Shown: one piece after another, positions 55,995-64,000 of the stretch
Numbering within the stretch: position 1 is the first letter of the stretch
Layout: each line of letters starts with the position of its first letter
Origin: Citrobacter sedlakii NBRC 105722
Lineage (GTDB): Bacteria; Pseudomonadota; Gammaproteobacteria; Enterobacterales; Enterobacteriaceae
Length of the DNA: 64,000 nucleotides
Reading direction: 5' to 3'
Assembly (NCBI RefSeq): GCF_000759835.1
Contig: NZ_BBNB01000008.1
Span: 238,744 to 302,743 of the forward strand
Notes under the pieces: model-generated
Seen by the model: only the letters and a program-made list of their open reading frames with translations
What the model was told of the DNA's origin: nothing
The model's database searches: none
Program-made: the position numbers and the translations under genes

Positions 55995-58875
55995 TCTTAT
56001 CACTCATCAGGGGCAAAGTTTGCTGCAACGCGCTGACGTTATCCCACACTTTCCAGCCTTCCGGGCGGGCGTAACCCGCCTTCCCGCTCTGACCACCGGA
56101 AATTTGCGACAGTATCGCCATGCCTTGCGGCGCGACCACCGCCTGATGGAAGAAATCCGCGAGCTTCTGTGGCGTCAGCAGTTTTATCTGGGCGACGATT
56201 TTATCACGCGAATCGAAACGCATATTGCCGCGATCGAAATCTTTGCTGATTTTCGATGCTTCTTCACCCAGCGTCTGCGGCGCCTGCACCATTTGCGCAA
56301 TGATCGCCTGCTGGATCTGCACAAACTCTTCCGGCTTCATTGCCCGTAGTTTTGCTTCCGCCGTTGGGAAAAACGCTTTATAACGCTCCCACAAATACTT
56401 AGGTTGTTTGTCGCTGCTTTGCAGGAGGAAGCCCATCCCCCATTGACGCCCTACGCTCATCGGGAAAGCGAATACCGCATAACCCAGTTGTTCTTCAGTA
56501 CGAAGCTGATGGTAAAACCACGGCTGCACAATCTGACCGAGCATCGCACTGTAGGCTGAGCTGGCATACTCGTCGTAGCCCGTGGGCACAAAGACCGCCG
56601 CCAGTGCGGAGTCTGTACTGCTGCCCGCTTTTTCAAAAATCACGGACTGCTTTTTATCGACCACCACATCTTTATTACGACACCACTCTGAGCCGTTCGC
56701 GCCCAGCTGTTTCTGGATATCGCGCGCCATTGACGTCACCTGCGCCTCGCTCATGTTGCCGATGGCCAGGAACTCAGGACGCGCGCCGGTTTTTAACGCC
56801 TCACGATACTCCATCACCTCTTTCAGCGTGATTGACGGCAGCAGCGCGCGACGCTCATCGCGGGTGAAATAAGGCACCTGCGAGATCATCTGCACCGGCA
56901 TGATGGCTTGCTCGTAAGCTTTACCTTTCTCAGCGGAATCCATCATCTGGCTGTACCAGGATTTCGCCTGTTCCAGCTGTTCTTCCGTCGCGCTATAGGT
57001 GAAATACCCTTCAAGCAGCGCCTTGAAAAGCTGCGGCAAGCGCTGCGTATAACCGTCGGCATTCAGCATCAGACCATTATTCGCGTTCGTGGAAAAGCCG
57101 ATCCCGCCGACGGAGGCCTGGTTGCTTAACTGATCGAGCGCGATCCCCGCCAGATAATCATTCAGGGCAAACATCACCTGATTTCTGGCGCTGTCCATCG
57201 CTTTAGGGTTGCGCAAAATGACGCTGACGTCCGCCCTGGGTTCGCTGGCAAAGTGCTGGCTTGGCGCGTAAACCACACGCAGCGCCGGCTCATCGACAAT
57301 CAGCGCCGGGCGGGTGTATGACTTTTGCGGTTTAGTCAGGGTGAAATCGTCAGGAATATAGGGGTTAAGCTCCGGCAGCGACAGGGTAATGCCCTGCGCT
57401 TTTTTCTGCCATGCAGCAAACGTCTGCTCGCTGATTTTATCAACCTGATACGGCGCATCGACAAAGTAAGCGGTTTTATTGTGCGGCTCTTTCGGGCTGA
57501 TGTACCAGATACGCGCATTTTGCGGCGTCATCATGCCAAGACGCGCATTTATCGCTTTGGCGTCGTAACGATCGGCAATGTTTACGGCGTCGAGAGTATG
57601 CGCCACCGGTACGCGGATCATGGTATCCGCCAGCCACTCGACGTAGTCCATATCGCGGGTAATTGACGGATAACGGAAGTCGAGGTCAAGTACATGCGCC
57701 AGTTCGTCAAAGTAGCGCTTATCAATTCCCTTTTCACGCAGCAGATTGAGGTAACTGAAAATAGCGGCGACAACCTCTTCGCGTTGGGCCAGCCCTTTGT
57801 CGGTCAACGTGGCCGAAATTGCCAGCACGCCGCTGTTGCCATTCACTACCGGATCGGAGTCCGCGCGAATACCTTCCACCAGTCCCTGCTTTTGTAGCCA
57901 GTCAGAAAGCGTGCCTGGCGTACGGTTACCGATCAAATATGCGATCAGTTCGTCCGTTTTGCTGCGAAACTGCGCGCTGTTATTGTCGATGCGAAACTCG
58001 ACGCGCAGCACTTTTCGCGGCAGCGCGGGAACGTAGTGGATGATAATCCCTTTTTGCGCGTCGGTGACCACCGGGACGGTGATAGCCGGTTTTTCGATGT
58101 TTTTATTCGGCACCCGACCATAGGTTTCAGCAGCCATCTTCGCCAGCTCCGGCAGCGGCTTATTGCTGTATATCACCGCTTTCATGAGGTTGGCGGAGTA
58201 ATATTTTTTATGGAAGTCGACCAGCGCCTGTTGCACCGGGTTTCCGGGTTTATCGCTCAGGGTTTCCAGGTTTCCACCGGAAAAGCGTGAGCCCGGGTGC
58301 GCAGGGTTGATGGTTTCTGCGCTGACCTGCGCCATTCGCATCCCGTCACGGGTACGCGCCATCGTCAACTCTGCGTTCACCGCGTTGCGTTCACGATCCG
58401 CATATTTTTTATCCAGAAGCGGTTGTGCGACGGCGTCTGACAATCGATCAACGGCTCCGGCCAGAGCGTCGTTTTCGACTTCCAGATAAAAAGCGGTGCG
58501 ATACGGCGCGGTGCTGGCGTTATGGCTGCCGCCGTGCAGTTTGAGATATTCAGCAAGGCTGTCGGCCTGAGGGTATTTTTTCGATCCCATCAGACACATA
58601 TGCTCAAGATAGTGCGCCAGCCCCTGATGCGCCTCCGGATCTTCAAGCGAACCAACGGGTACCACCAGCGCAGAGAGGGATTTTACCGCCTGCGGATCGG
58701 ATACCAGCAAAACCACCATGTCATTATCCAGACGCACGGCCTGATACTGACGGGTATCTTTGTCGCTTTTCCGGATAGTTTCCGCTATGGGTTGCCAACC
58801 GGTGTCTGCCTGACTTAAGGGCGCCCAAAAGGCGACGAACAACAGTAACGCTTTGAACCAGGTGCTGCGGGGCAT
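55987..58875 (-). CDS. ptrA: Protease III (pitrilysin)
   Basis: PtrA is a periplasmic zinc metallopeptidase of the M16 family that degrades small peptides such as insulin B chain. The 962-residue length equals the E. coli protein. The signal peptide MPRSTWFKALLLFVAFWAPL with SQA cleavage is at the N-terminus. The inverted zinc motif HxxEH is in GLAHYLEHMCLMGSKKYPQ near residues 88-92, with the third ligand Glu about 76 residues later in NAVNAELTMARTR. The C-terminal half is the inactive M16 repeat. It is placed between recC and recB, an arrangement conserved in enterics although it has no known role in recombination. Confidence 0.96.
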   Translation of the reverse strand: MPRSTWFKALLLFVAFWAPLSQADTGWQPIAETIRKSDKDTRQYQAVRLDNDMVVLLVSDPQAVKSLSALVVPVGSLEDPEAHQGLAHYLEHMCLMGSKKYPQADSLAEYLKLHGGSHNASTAPYRTAFYLEVENDALAGAVDRLSDAVAQPLLDKKYADRERNAVNAELTMARTRDGMRMAQVSAETINPAHPGSRFSGGNLETLSDKPGNPVQQALVDFHKKYYSANLMKAVIYSNKPLPELAKMAAETYGRVPNKNIEKPAITVPVVTDAQKGIIIHYVPALPRKVLRVEFRIDNNSAQFRSKTDELIAYLIGNRTPGTLSDWLQKQGLVEGIRADSDPVVNGNSGVLAISATLTDKGLAQREEVVAAIFSYLNLLREKGIDKRYFDELAHVLDLDFRYPSITRDMDYVEWLADTMIRVPVAHTLDAVNIADRYDAKAINARLGMMTPQNARIWYISPKEPHNKTAYFVDAPYQVDKISEQTFAAWQKKAQGITLSLPELNPYIPDDFTLTKPQKSYTRPALIVDEPALRVVYAPSQHFASEPRADVSVILRNPKAMDSARNQVMFALNDYLAGIALDQLSNQASVGGIGFSTNANNGLMLNADGYTQRLPQLFKALLEGYFTYSATEEQLEQAKSWYSQMMDSAEKGKAYEQAIMPVQMISQVPYFTRDERRALLPSITLKEVMEYREALKTGARPEFLAIGNMSEAQVTSMARDIQKQLGANGSEWCRNKDVVVDKKQSVIFEKAGSSTDSALAAVFVPTGYDEYASSAYSAMLGQIVQPWFYHQLRTEEQLGYAVFAFPMSVGRQWGMGFLLQSSDKQPKYLWERYKAFFPTAEAKLRAMKPEEFVQIQQAIIAQMVQAPQTLGEEASKISKDFDRGNMRFDSRDKIVAQIKLLTPQKLADFFHQAVVAPQGMAILSQISGGQSGKAGYARPEGWKVWDNVSALQQTLPLMSDKNE

Positions 58876-58985
58876 TCAAAAACCTCATCATTAACTTTCT
58901 TTCTGCGCAAAGACACGCCGTGTGCGACTCCGGGCAGGGCAACGCATCTTAAAGGAAGCCTTTAAATTGCGCAATTTTTATACAA

Positions 58986-61900
58986 TCATGACGACTGATT
59001 AAATCTGAAAAGCGGAAGCAGGTAACGTTGCGACTGCGCGAGTATCATCTCAAGCGTGTCTGGCTCCAGCTGCCGCCACAGGCGCTGATACCAGATATCA
59101 TCGCCTTCGCCACGCACGACCATATTCCCTTCGTAAGCCTGCAAAAACTTCGTGCGGGCCTTCTGGCGCGTGTCGTCGTCCTCTAACATGGCATCATTTG
59201 CCGCGTCGTAACAGGCTTTTATCCACGCGCCGCCGCTTTCCGGCAGAACCAGAAGCGGCGCGGACATCCCTTCGCGATAGCCTTCAATCAGTTGCGCAAG
59301 GTAGCCTAACGCCTGCTCTTTTTCTAACGGCGGGAAGCGCCATTCGCCGTCTTTTCGCAAAAACAGCCGACTTTCGCCTTTTCCCCCGCAGGCACAATAG
59401 ACAAGGTGTTCGAGCCAAAGTTGCACGCCCTGCGAAACGCTGATTAGGGAAGGCCGCCAGCGTAACAGGCCGTCCTCCTGCACCTGCGGCAGCCAGCCGG
59501 TCAACTGGACGCCGTGACAGTCGAGATCGATTTCCAGACTCTGACTCGGCTGGCGACAGGCAATAATTTTGTCGGCCAGCGTCTGCATTTCCTGATGCTG
59601 AGCTTCCCAGAGAATTTCGCCAAACGCCCCGTAAGGCAGATCGCCCGCCGCGCGGAAACGACGGAACAGGCTTTCCGCATCGCCCTGCTCGACCAGCGCG
59701 TTCAGCAACTGCTGGTTGAGCTGATAACGGCTTAAACCTTCCAGAGTAAAAGGCTCCGTGTCCGGAATATCACTCTCCTCAGCGCGAAAATTAACCCGCA
59801 ATCGCATCTGGAAAAACGCCCGTACCGGATGCGCCCAGAAACGCTGAAGCGTGTCGAGATTCAACGTATCCGGCATCGAAAATTCCAGCGGCTGGACAAA
59901 ATCGCTATGGGCCTTTCCGCTACGGCTGGCCGCTGGCAACCACTCGCTGGCGTAGCTCTGCAACTCGCCAGGCTGGAAGTTCTGCGCGTCAAACGGCATT
60001 CGCGTATGCAGACAGGCAATATGTGCTTTCACCCGCGCCTCGCTTTCATCGCAGGTCAGCGCCTCGTCGCCCGGCAAATAATGGCTTTGTCCGATATAGT
60101 CGAGCAGTTCCTGCACCAGTACCGAAGGAAAGCGTTCACTGTTATCCTGAATGGAGCGCCCGATGTAGCTGATATACAACGTCTGTTGGGCAGAAATTAA
60201 TGCTTCCAGGAATAAGTAGCGGTCATCATCCCGACGACTGCGATCGCCACGCATTGGCTTCTGGCTCATCAGGTCGAAACCAAGCGGGGGCAGCTGGCGT
60301 GGGTAAATGCCGTCGTTCATTCCCAGCAAACAAACCACTTTGAACGGGATGGACCGCATCGGCATCAGGGTACAGATATTCACCGGGCCGGCCAGGAATC
60401 GCTGACTGATTCGCTCCTGATCCAGTCGCTGCGCCAATTCATCACGCAGTAGCGAAAGCGGTACCGCATCGCCATATTCCGCGCCTATTCCTTCGGCAAT
60501 AATCGTCTGCCACTGCTGCTCTATGAGCGTCATGGCGGCTTCCGTTTCGCTGTCCGGCTGGAAAAAATCGTTGAGCATGTCCCGGCAAACGGGTAACCAC
60601 TCCTCCAGAGGCCGCTCCTGCGCCAGTCCACGTCGCCAGATGTTGAGCTGCATCAGCAGAGACGCAAGATGCCCAACCAGTTCCGCGATCAGCCCGCTGG
60701 ATTCGTCATACGGCAGGACGGACTGCCATTCGCCCTGCGCGCTTTCCATCGCGTAGCCGAGCAGCATTCGCGTCAGGCCAAATCGCCAGGTGTGCTGCCC
60801 CGTCGCCGGAAGCGCCAGCTCCCGTACGTTATCGTCATCAATCCCCCAACGGATGCCTGATTCGTTAACCCACAACCGCAGATAGCGCAGCCCTTCTTCA
60901 CTGATATTAAAACGCGCCGCCAGCACCGGCACATCCAGTAAAGCCAGCACATCTTCAGAAACAAAGCGGCTGTCAGGCAGTGACAGCAGACTGATAAACG
61001 CCTGCAAAACCGGGTGAGACTGGCGGGCGCGGCGATCCGAAATGGCATAGGGCAGATAACGCTCAGGCGGCGCGCTGCCAAATACCGCCTGAATAAACGG
61101 GCTATAGCTGTCGATATCCGCCACCATCACGATAATATCGCGCGGAGTCAGCGAGGGATCGGCCTCAAGCATTGCCAGCAGGCGATCGTGAAGCACTTCC
61201 ACTTCTCGCTGCGGACTATGACAAACGTGAAAAGTAACGCTGGTATCGTTCGGGTCAAGCCGACGCTTACTGTCGCTGCGCGAATATTCTTCCAGATTCA
61301 CGCCCGCTACCGCGCGGTTCTCCAGCTCAAGGATATCGGCCTGAATAGCGTGCAGCAGGTTATCCGGCGTGACGTCGACGAACGCATCCAGCTCCTGGCT
61401 GTTTTCCAGTTCGGAGAGCAGGTAAATGTAATCTCGTCCCAGCTTCCCCCATGACGCCAACATTGGATTGCCAACGTCCTGTTCTCCGTCGCGGTTAAAT
61501 AAGCTTTCGGCTTTCGCATTATCACGAAACAACGGTAAATGGCGCTCTTCGAAGCTGTGCCGCCGTTGACGCGCCAGCAGCTTTGCCAGCCAGGCCGGAT
61601 CTTTAATATCACCCCAGTAATAACGGCAGGGATTGGTAAAAAGCAAATGAATGTCGATATGTTTACCGAGGGCCTGCAGCGCCTGCAAATAGACGGGCGG
61701 TAGCGCGGAAATTCCGCAGATAAACACCCGAGAAGGCAGCCCGGGCGGACAGGAACTGGCGCTGTTAAGAGTCTGAATGAAACGCTGGTAAAGGTTAGCG
61801 CGGTGCCAGCGCGGTTGTCCTAACTCCGCGGTGTATTCCACCAGCGCCTTCCACAGCGGCGCCTGCCAACGTTGAGCCTCGCCCAGCCCCTCAATCCTGC

Positions 61901-62357
61901 GCCCTGTTTCCCACTGCGTCAGCCAGTCAGGACGGTAAACCAGGTACTGGTCGAACAGATCCGCCGCGCGTGAAGAAAGCTGGAACAGTTTGCGTTTGTC
62001 ACTATCGTCCGTCAGATAGTGGCGCAGCAACGCGAAGTCGTCTTGCTCCAGAAGCTGTGGCAACAGCGTCATAAGTTTCCAGCTCATGCTCTGTTTGCTA
62101 AATGCGCTCTCTTTAGGAATTTCCGGCAACACGCGAACAAACATGTCCCAGATAAAACTCGCCGGCAGAGGAAACTCGATATTGGCGGCGATGCCAAACT
62201 TCTGCGAAAGGGTCATTTGTAACCACTGCGCCATACCGGTGCTCTGCACCAGTATCATTTCTGGCTCGAACGGATCGTCCAGCCGCTCGCGCTCGACGAT
62301 AAACTCCATCAACGCTTCCAGCACATCCAGACGGTTTGAGTGGTAGACCCTTAACAT
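58986..62357 (-). CDS. recC: RecBCD enzyme subunit RecC
   Basis: RecC holds the complex together, splits the DNA strands and recognises Chi. The 1123-residue protein (E. coli 1122) has a helicase-like fold without intact ATPase motifs, as expected, and a nuclease-like C-terminal domain also lacking the catalytic triad. Recognisable stretches are MLRVYHSNRLDVLEALMEFI, FICGISALPPVYLQALQALG and PVNICTLMPMRSIPFKVVCL. Start 62357 is used because it gives the E. coli N-terminus; the longer frame reaches 62372, directly at the ppdC stop. Only 15 bp separate it from ppdC, so it is probably co-transcribed with the ppd genes. ptrA follows after 110 bp. Confidence 0.97.
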   Translation of the reverse strand: MLRVYHSNRLDVLEALMEFIVERERLDDPFEPEMILVQSTGMAQWLQMTLSQKFGIAANIEFPLPASFIWDMFVRVLPEIPKESAFSKQSMSWKLMTLLPQLLEQDDFALLRHYLTDDSDKRKLFQLSSRAADLFDQYLVYRPDWLTQWETGRRIEGLGEAQRWQAPLWKALVEYTAELGQPRWHRANLYQRFIQTLNSASSCPPGLPSRVFICGISALPPVYLQALQALGKHIDIHLLFTNPCRYYWGDIKDPAWLAKLLARQRRHSFEERHLPLFRDNAKAESLFNRDGEQDVGNPMLASWGKLGRDYIYLLSELENSQELDAFVDVTPDNLLHAIQADILELENRAVAGVNLEEYSRSDSKRRLDPNDTSVTFHVCHSPQREVEVLHDRLLAMLEADPSLTPRDIIVMVADIDSYSPFIQAVFGSAPPERYLPYAISDRRARQSHPVLQAFISLLSLPDSRFVSEDVLALLDVPVLAARFNISEEGLRYLRLWVNESGIRWGIDDDNVRELALPATGQHTWRFGLTRMLLGYAMESAQGEWQSVLPYDESSGLIAELVGHLASLLMQLNIWRRGLAQERPLEEWLPVCRDMLNDFFQPDSETEAAMTLIEQQWQTIIAEGIGAEYGDAVPLSLLRDELAQRLDQERISQRFLAGPVNICTLMPMRSIPFKVVCLLGMNDGIYPRQLPPLGFDLMSQKPMRGDRSRRDDDRYLFLEALISAQQTLYISYIGRSIQDNSERFPSVLVQELLDYIGQSHYLPGDEALTCDESEARVKAHIACLHTRMPFDAQNFQPGELQSYASEWLPAASRSGKAHSDFVQPLEFSMPDTLNLDTLQRFWAHPVRAFFQMRLRVNFRAEESDIPDTEPFTLEGLSRYQLNQQLLNALVEQGDAESLFRRFRAAGDLPYGAFGEILWEAQHQEMQTLADKIIACRQPSQSLEIDLDCHGVQLTGWLPQVQEDGLLRWRPSLISVSQGVQLWLEHLVYCACGGKGESRLFLRKDGEWRFPPLEKEQALGYLAQLIEGYREGMSAPLLVLPESGGAWIKACYDAANDAMLEDDDTRQKARTKFLQAYEGNMVVRGEGDDIWYQRLWRQLEPDTLEMILAQSQRYLLPLFRFNQSS

Positions 62358-62372
62358 AGAGACTCCTGACAA

Positions 62373-62693
62373 CTAACGATTAGGGCAGTGCAGACGAGTC
62401 ATCGCGCCCTGTCTGCCCAGCGGTGAAACCAGCTGAACGCTGATGCTGACACATCCGGCCTGCGTTGTCTGCATCCGGTTAACCCGCCAGTTATCAGGTG
62501 GCGATAATGGCCGCAGTTGCGTTTGTCGCCAGGCGAGTCGCCACTGTTGCAGATACTGGCCGTTCACGACAAAACTGTTCATTAGCGCACGCTGATACCC
62601 GGAAAGCGCGGTGACCACCATGACCATCAACAGCATGGCTAACAGCACGTCAGGCAGGCTAAAACCACGCTGGCGGCTCAGGGAAGCTGGCAT
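62373..62693 (-). CDS. ppdC: Prepilin-type protein PpdC
   Basis: A 106-residue type II/IV pseudopilin-like protein. The N-terminus [20 protein letters not shown] has a prepilin-peptidase site (RG/FSLPDV, though Asp replaces the usual Glu5) and a hydrophobic helix. A C-terminal Cys pair (near GCVSIS and LHCPNR) may form a disulfide. Its role is not established; in other bacteria such minor pilins prime pilus assembly. Start 62693 (MPASLSRQ) overlaps ygdB by 16 bp; the long upstream extension to 62876 is not coding. It ends 15 bp before recC. Confidence 0.88.
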   Translation of the reverse strand: MPASLSRQRGFSLPDVLLAMLLMVMVVTALSGYQRALMNSFVVNGQYLQQWRLAWRQTQLRPLSPPDNWRVNRMQTTQAGCVSISVQLVSPLGRQGAMTRLHCPNR

Positions 62694-63085
62694 AGCGCAA
62701 CCTCGCGCAGCGGGCAAAAATCGCTCCAGCCAGACGGAGAAAGCACGACGCTTTCTTCGCGCTGTTCCGCCTGTCGCCATAATGATGTCCCCTGCCAGCT
62801 TGCAATAAGCAGCGCGCGTTTTCCATCGATCTGACGCAGGCAGACGGGAACCCTTTCCGCCGCATAATACCGACACTGTTTTTCAGCGCCTGTGCCCCAA
62901 TGCTGCATTCTGCCCCATTCTATGGCTGACTGCACCAGCGCCTGACGCTGTAAGGCCTGGCTTTCCAGCGCCACGCGCCGGGAAAAATGCGTTTGCTGCT
63001 GGTTTAGCCCTTGCAACAGCAGGCTCCCAAGCACCAACAGCAACAGTACCAGTGCAAGAGAAGAGACGCCTCGCTCACGGTTCAC
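62678..63085 (-). CDS. ygdB: YgdB, DUF2509 pseudopilin-like protein
   Basis: A 135-residue protein with the N-terminal stretch [20 protein letters not shown], a short leader followed by a hydrophobic helix, resembling type II pseudopilins though without the usual Glu5. The Cys residues in the C-terminal half (KQCRYY, PVCLRQ, DFCPL, ALCQL) suggest a disulfide-bonded exported domain. Start is a GTG at 63085 overlapping the ppdB stop by 4 bp. It belongs to the ppdA-ppdB-ygdB-ppdC set. The function is unknown. Confidence 0.9.
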   Translation of the reverse strand: MNRERGVSSLALVLLLLVLGSLLLQGLNQQQTHFSRRVALESQALQRQALVQSAIEWGRMQHWGTGAEKQCRYYAAERVPVCLRQIDGKRALLIASWQGTSLWRQAEQREESVVLSPSGWSDFCPLREVALCQLP

Positions 63086-63639
63086 AGATTAAATCCCGTC
63101 ACGCTATACAACACGTCAATCGCCATCCGCGGACGGGCCCGGCTCTCGCCGCGCAACCGTAGGGTCAGTTCGGGCGCAAAACCAGCAGTGTCTTGCCGTT
63201 CAACCACAAACCCGGTGATCTGAACGGTGTCTGGATCGGTCATTTTATCCCAACCTTTGTCGGTACAGCTTCTTGCCCCCCGCAATGTTTCCAGTGCGCT
63301 ACCGCTAAGACGAAACCCAATCTGTTCGGCGTCTTTTAACGGCTCGCGCTCCCAGATACCGTTACCGTTGGCATCCCACTGCGCGATCACGCATTGCCCC
63401 TGTTGGGCAATAAACAACCCTTTTCCCTTGCAGCTACCATAACAATACCCGGCTCGCTGAAGATGCTTCGCGACGGTGTACACCCGCTGCCACACGTCGT
63501 CTTCCAGCGAAAGCCTTCGGGTATGCTGTAAAATGTCGCGCTGTAACGCGGGCAAAAAGCGGGCGGCACCCAACAGCAGTACACTACCGATGGCCATCGC
63601 GATTAAAACTTCGAGCAATGAAAATCCGCGTTCGTTCAT
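63082..63639 (-). CDS. ppdB: Prepilin-type protein PpdB
   Basis: A 185-residue pseudopilin-like protein. [20 protein letters not shown] has a canonical prepilin-peptidase site, with cleavage expected after Gly5 and Glu5 of the mature form present, and a PilW-like hydrophobic helix. The remainder is polar and periplasmic, with a Cys pair in [12 protein letters not shown]. Start 63639 overlaps ppdA by 4 bp; the long upstream frame to 63882 is a shadow of ppdA. It is one of four linked pseudopilin genes preceding recC. Confidence 0.92.
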   Translation of the reverse strand: MNERGFSLLEVLIAMAIGSVLLLGAARFLPALQRDILQHTRRLSLEDDVWQRVYTVAKHLQRAGYCYGSCKGKGLFIAQQGQCVIAQWDANGNGIWEREPLKDAEQIGFRLSGSALETLRGARSCTDKGWDKMTDPDTVQITGFVVERQDTAGFAPELTLRLRGESRARPRMAIDVLYSVTGFNL

Positions 63640-64000
63640 CGGCAGGCCTCGGTGTTGTCGCGCTCGCACAGACGAATGCGCCCCCACGGCGACACAACCA
63701 GACGCCATTCGCCCGCCGGGTTTTTCAGGCGGATATGTCCTGCCCAGGCAGTGTTGCGCAGGCCAAAGAAGGCCAGCGACGGCGTGATCTCCGCGATGGC
63801 GATGTCGTGCCAACGCGGCGTAAAAACCAACGCGGAACGTGGCAGACAGGTCGTTTGTTGGGCAAGCGAACTGACAAGACACTCTCTTTCCTCCTCCCTG
63901 ATGACGGCAATGGTATGGTCGCGGTTATGCCAGTTGGCATCTTCACGCAGTTGAAGCAAATAATCCCGCAGTTCGCAGGCGGTCTGCCATAAGCGCTGCT
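63636..64000 (-). CDS. ppdA: Prepilin-type protein PpdA (C-terminal part, runs off the right edge)
   Basis: The C-terminal 120 or so residues of a pseudopilin-like protein are present; the N-terminal prepilin signal lies outside the window. From the edge the frame reads [20 protein letters not shown], then [17 protein letters not shown], and later [20 protein letters not shown], matching E. coli PpdA by recall. It ends 4 bp inside ppdB. Internal TTG/ATG starts are not real starts, because the frame is open and homologous up to the window edge. Confidence 0.9.
   Translation of the reverse strand, partial: QRLWQTACELRDYLLQLREDANWHNRDHTIAVIREEERECLVSSLAQQTTCLPRSALVFTPRWHDIAIAEITPSLAFFGLRNTAWAGHIRLKNPAGEWRLVVSPWGRIRLCERDNTEACR

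Overview
The window is chromosomal DNA of an enteric gammaproteobacterium (Enterobacteriaceae). Nearly every gene has a recognisable Escherichia coli K-12 counterpart of near-identical length and the order follows the 62-63 min region of that map. It is not E. coli itself. ygcG and mazEF are missing from their usual places, a glycerate kinase gene sits beside gudD as I recall for Salmonella, and the fucose locus carries an ABC transporter where E. coli has fucO and fucP. A Citrobacter-like genome fits best, but that is inference from synteny. There are no insertion sequences, prophage genes or CRISPR arrays.

Layout. 1-3.4 kb: divergent ygcW (partial) and yqcE-ygcE, an orphan dehydrogenase/MFS transporter/FGGY kinase set, separated by an unusually organised regulatory region. 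3.5-12 kb: housekeeping genes, mostly on the minus strand: queE, eno, pyrG, mazG, relA, rlmD. 12-15 kb: barA (plus). 15-20.2 kb: D-glucarate genes gudP-gudX-gudD and a glycerate kinase (minus). 20.7-25.8 kb: yqcA, truC, yqcC, the CsrB regulatory RNA, syd, queF, ppnN. 26-30 kb: sdaC-sdaB (serine uptake and deamination) and xni. 30-40.2 kb: a rearranged L-fucose locus. 40.2-45.9 kb: rlmM, ygdD, gcvA, GcvB RNA, ygdI, csdA-csdE, tcdA. 46-50.6 kb: mltA, three tandem initiator tRNAs, amiC, argA. 50.6-64 kb: recD, recB, ptrA, recC and the pseudopilin-like genes ppdC, ygdB, ppdB, ppdA (partial), tightly packed on the minus strand.

Genes that work together. BarA is the sensor kinase whose partner UvrY activates csrB, and csrB with a UvrY-type palindrome lies about 8 kb from barA. 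RelA makes (p)ppGpp, which is reported to act on PpnN. QueE and QueF are two steps of queuosine synthesis. RecB, RecC and RecD form one nuclease/helicase. GudP, GudX, GudD and the glycerate kinase cover glucarate import to 2-phosphoglycerate, leaving the aldolase and reductase steps elsewhere. FucI, FucK, FucA and FucU convert fucose to lactaldehyde plus DHAP.

The most interesting observations are two. First, between ygcW and yqcE both divergent transcripts start with the same short RNA device: a 6-bp hairpin with a nearly identical loop, overlapping a perfect or near-perfect intrinsic terminator just before the gene. Its stem bases covary between the two copies, and each copy sits at exactly the same distance from its own CRP-like site. 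This looks like paired transcription antitermination. Second, the fucose locus has a LacI-type repressor gene with an ABC importer, and two identical 16-bp palindromes exactly 240 bp apart flank the divergent promoters, which suggests a looping switch laid over the ancestral FucR control.
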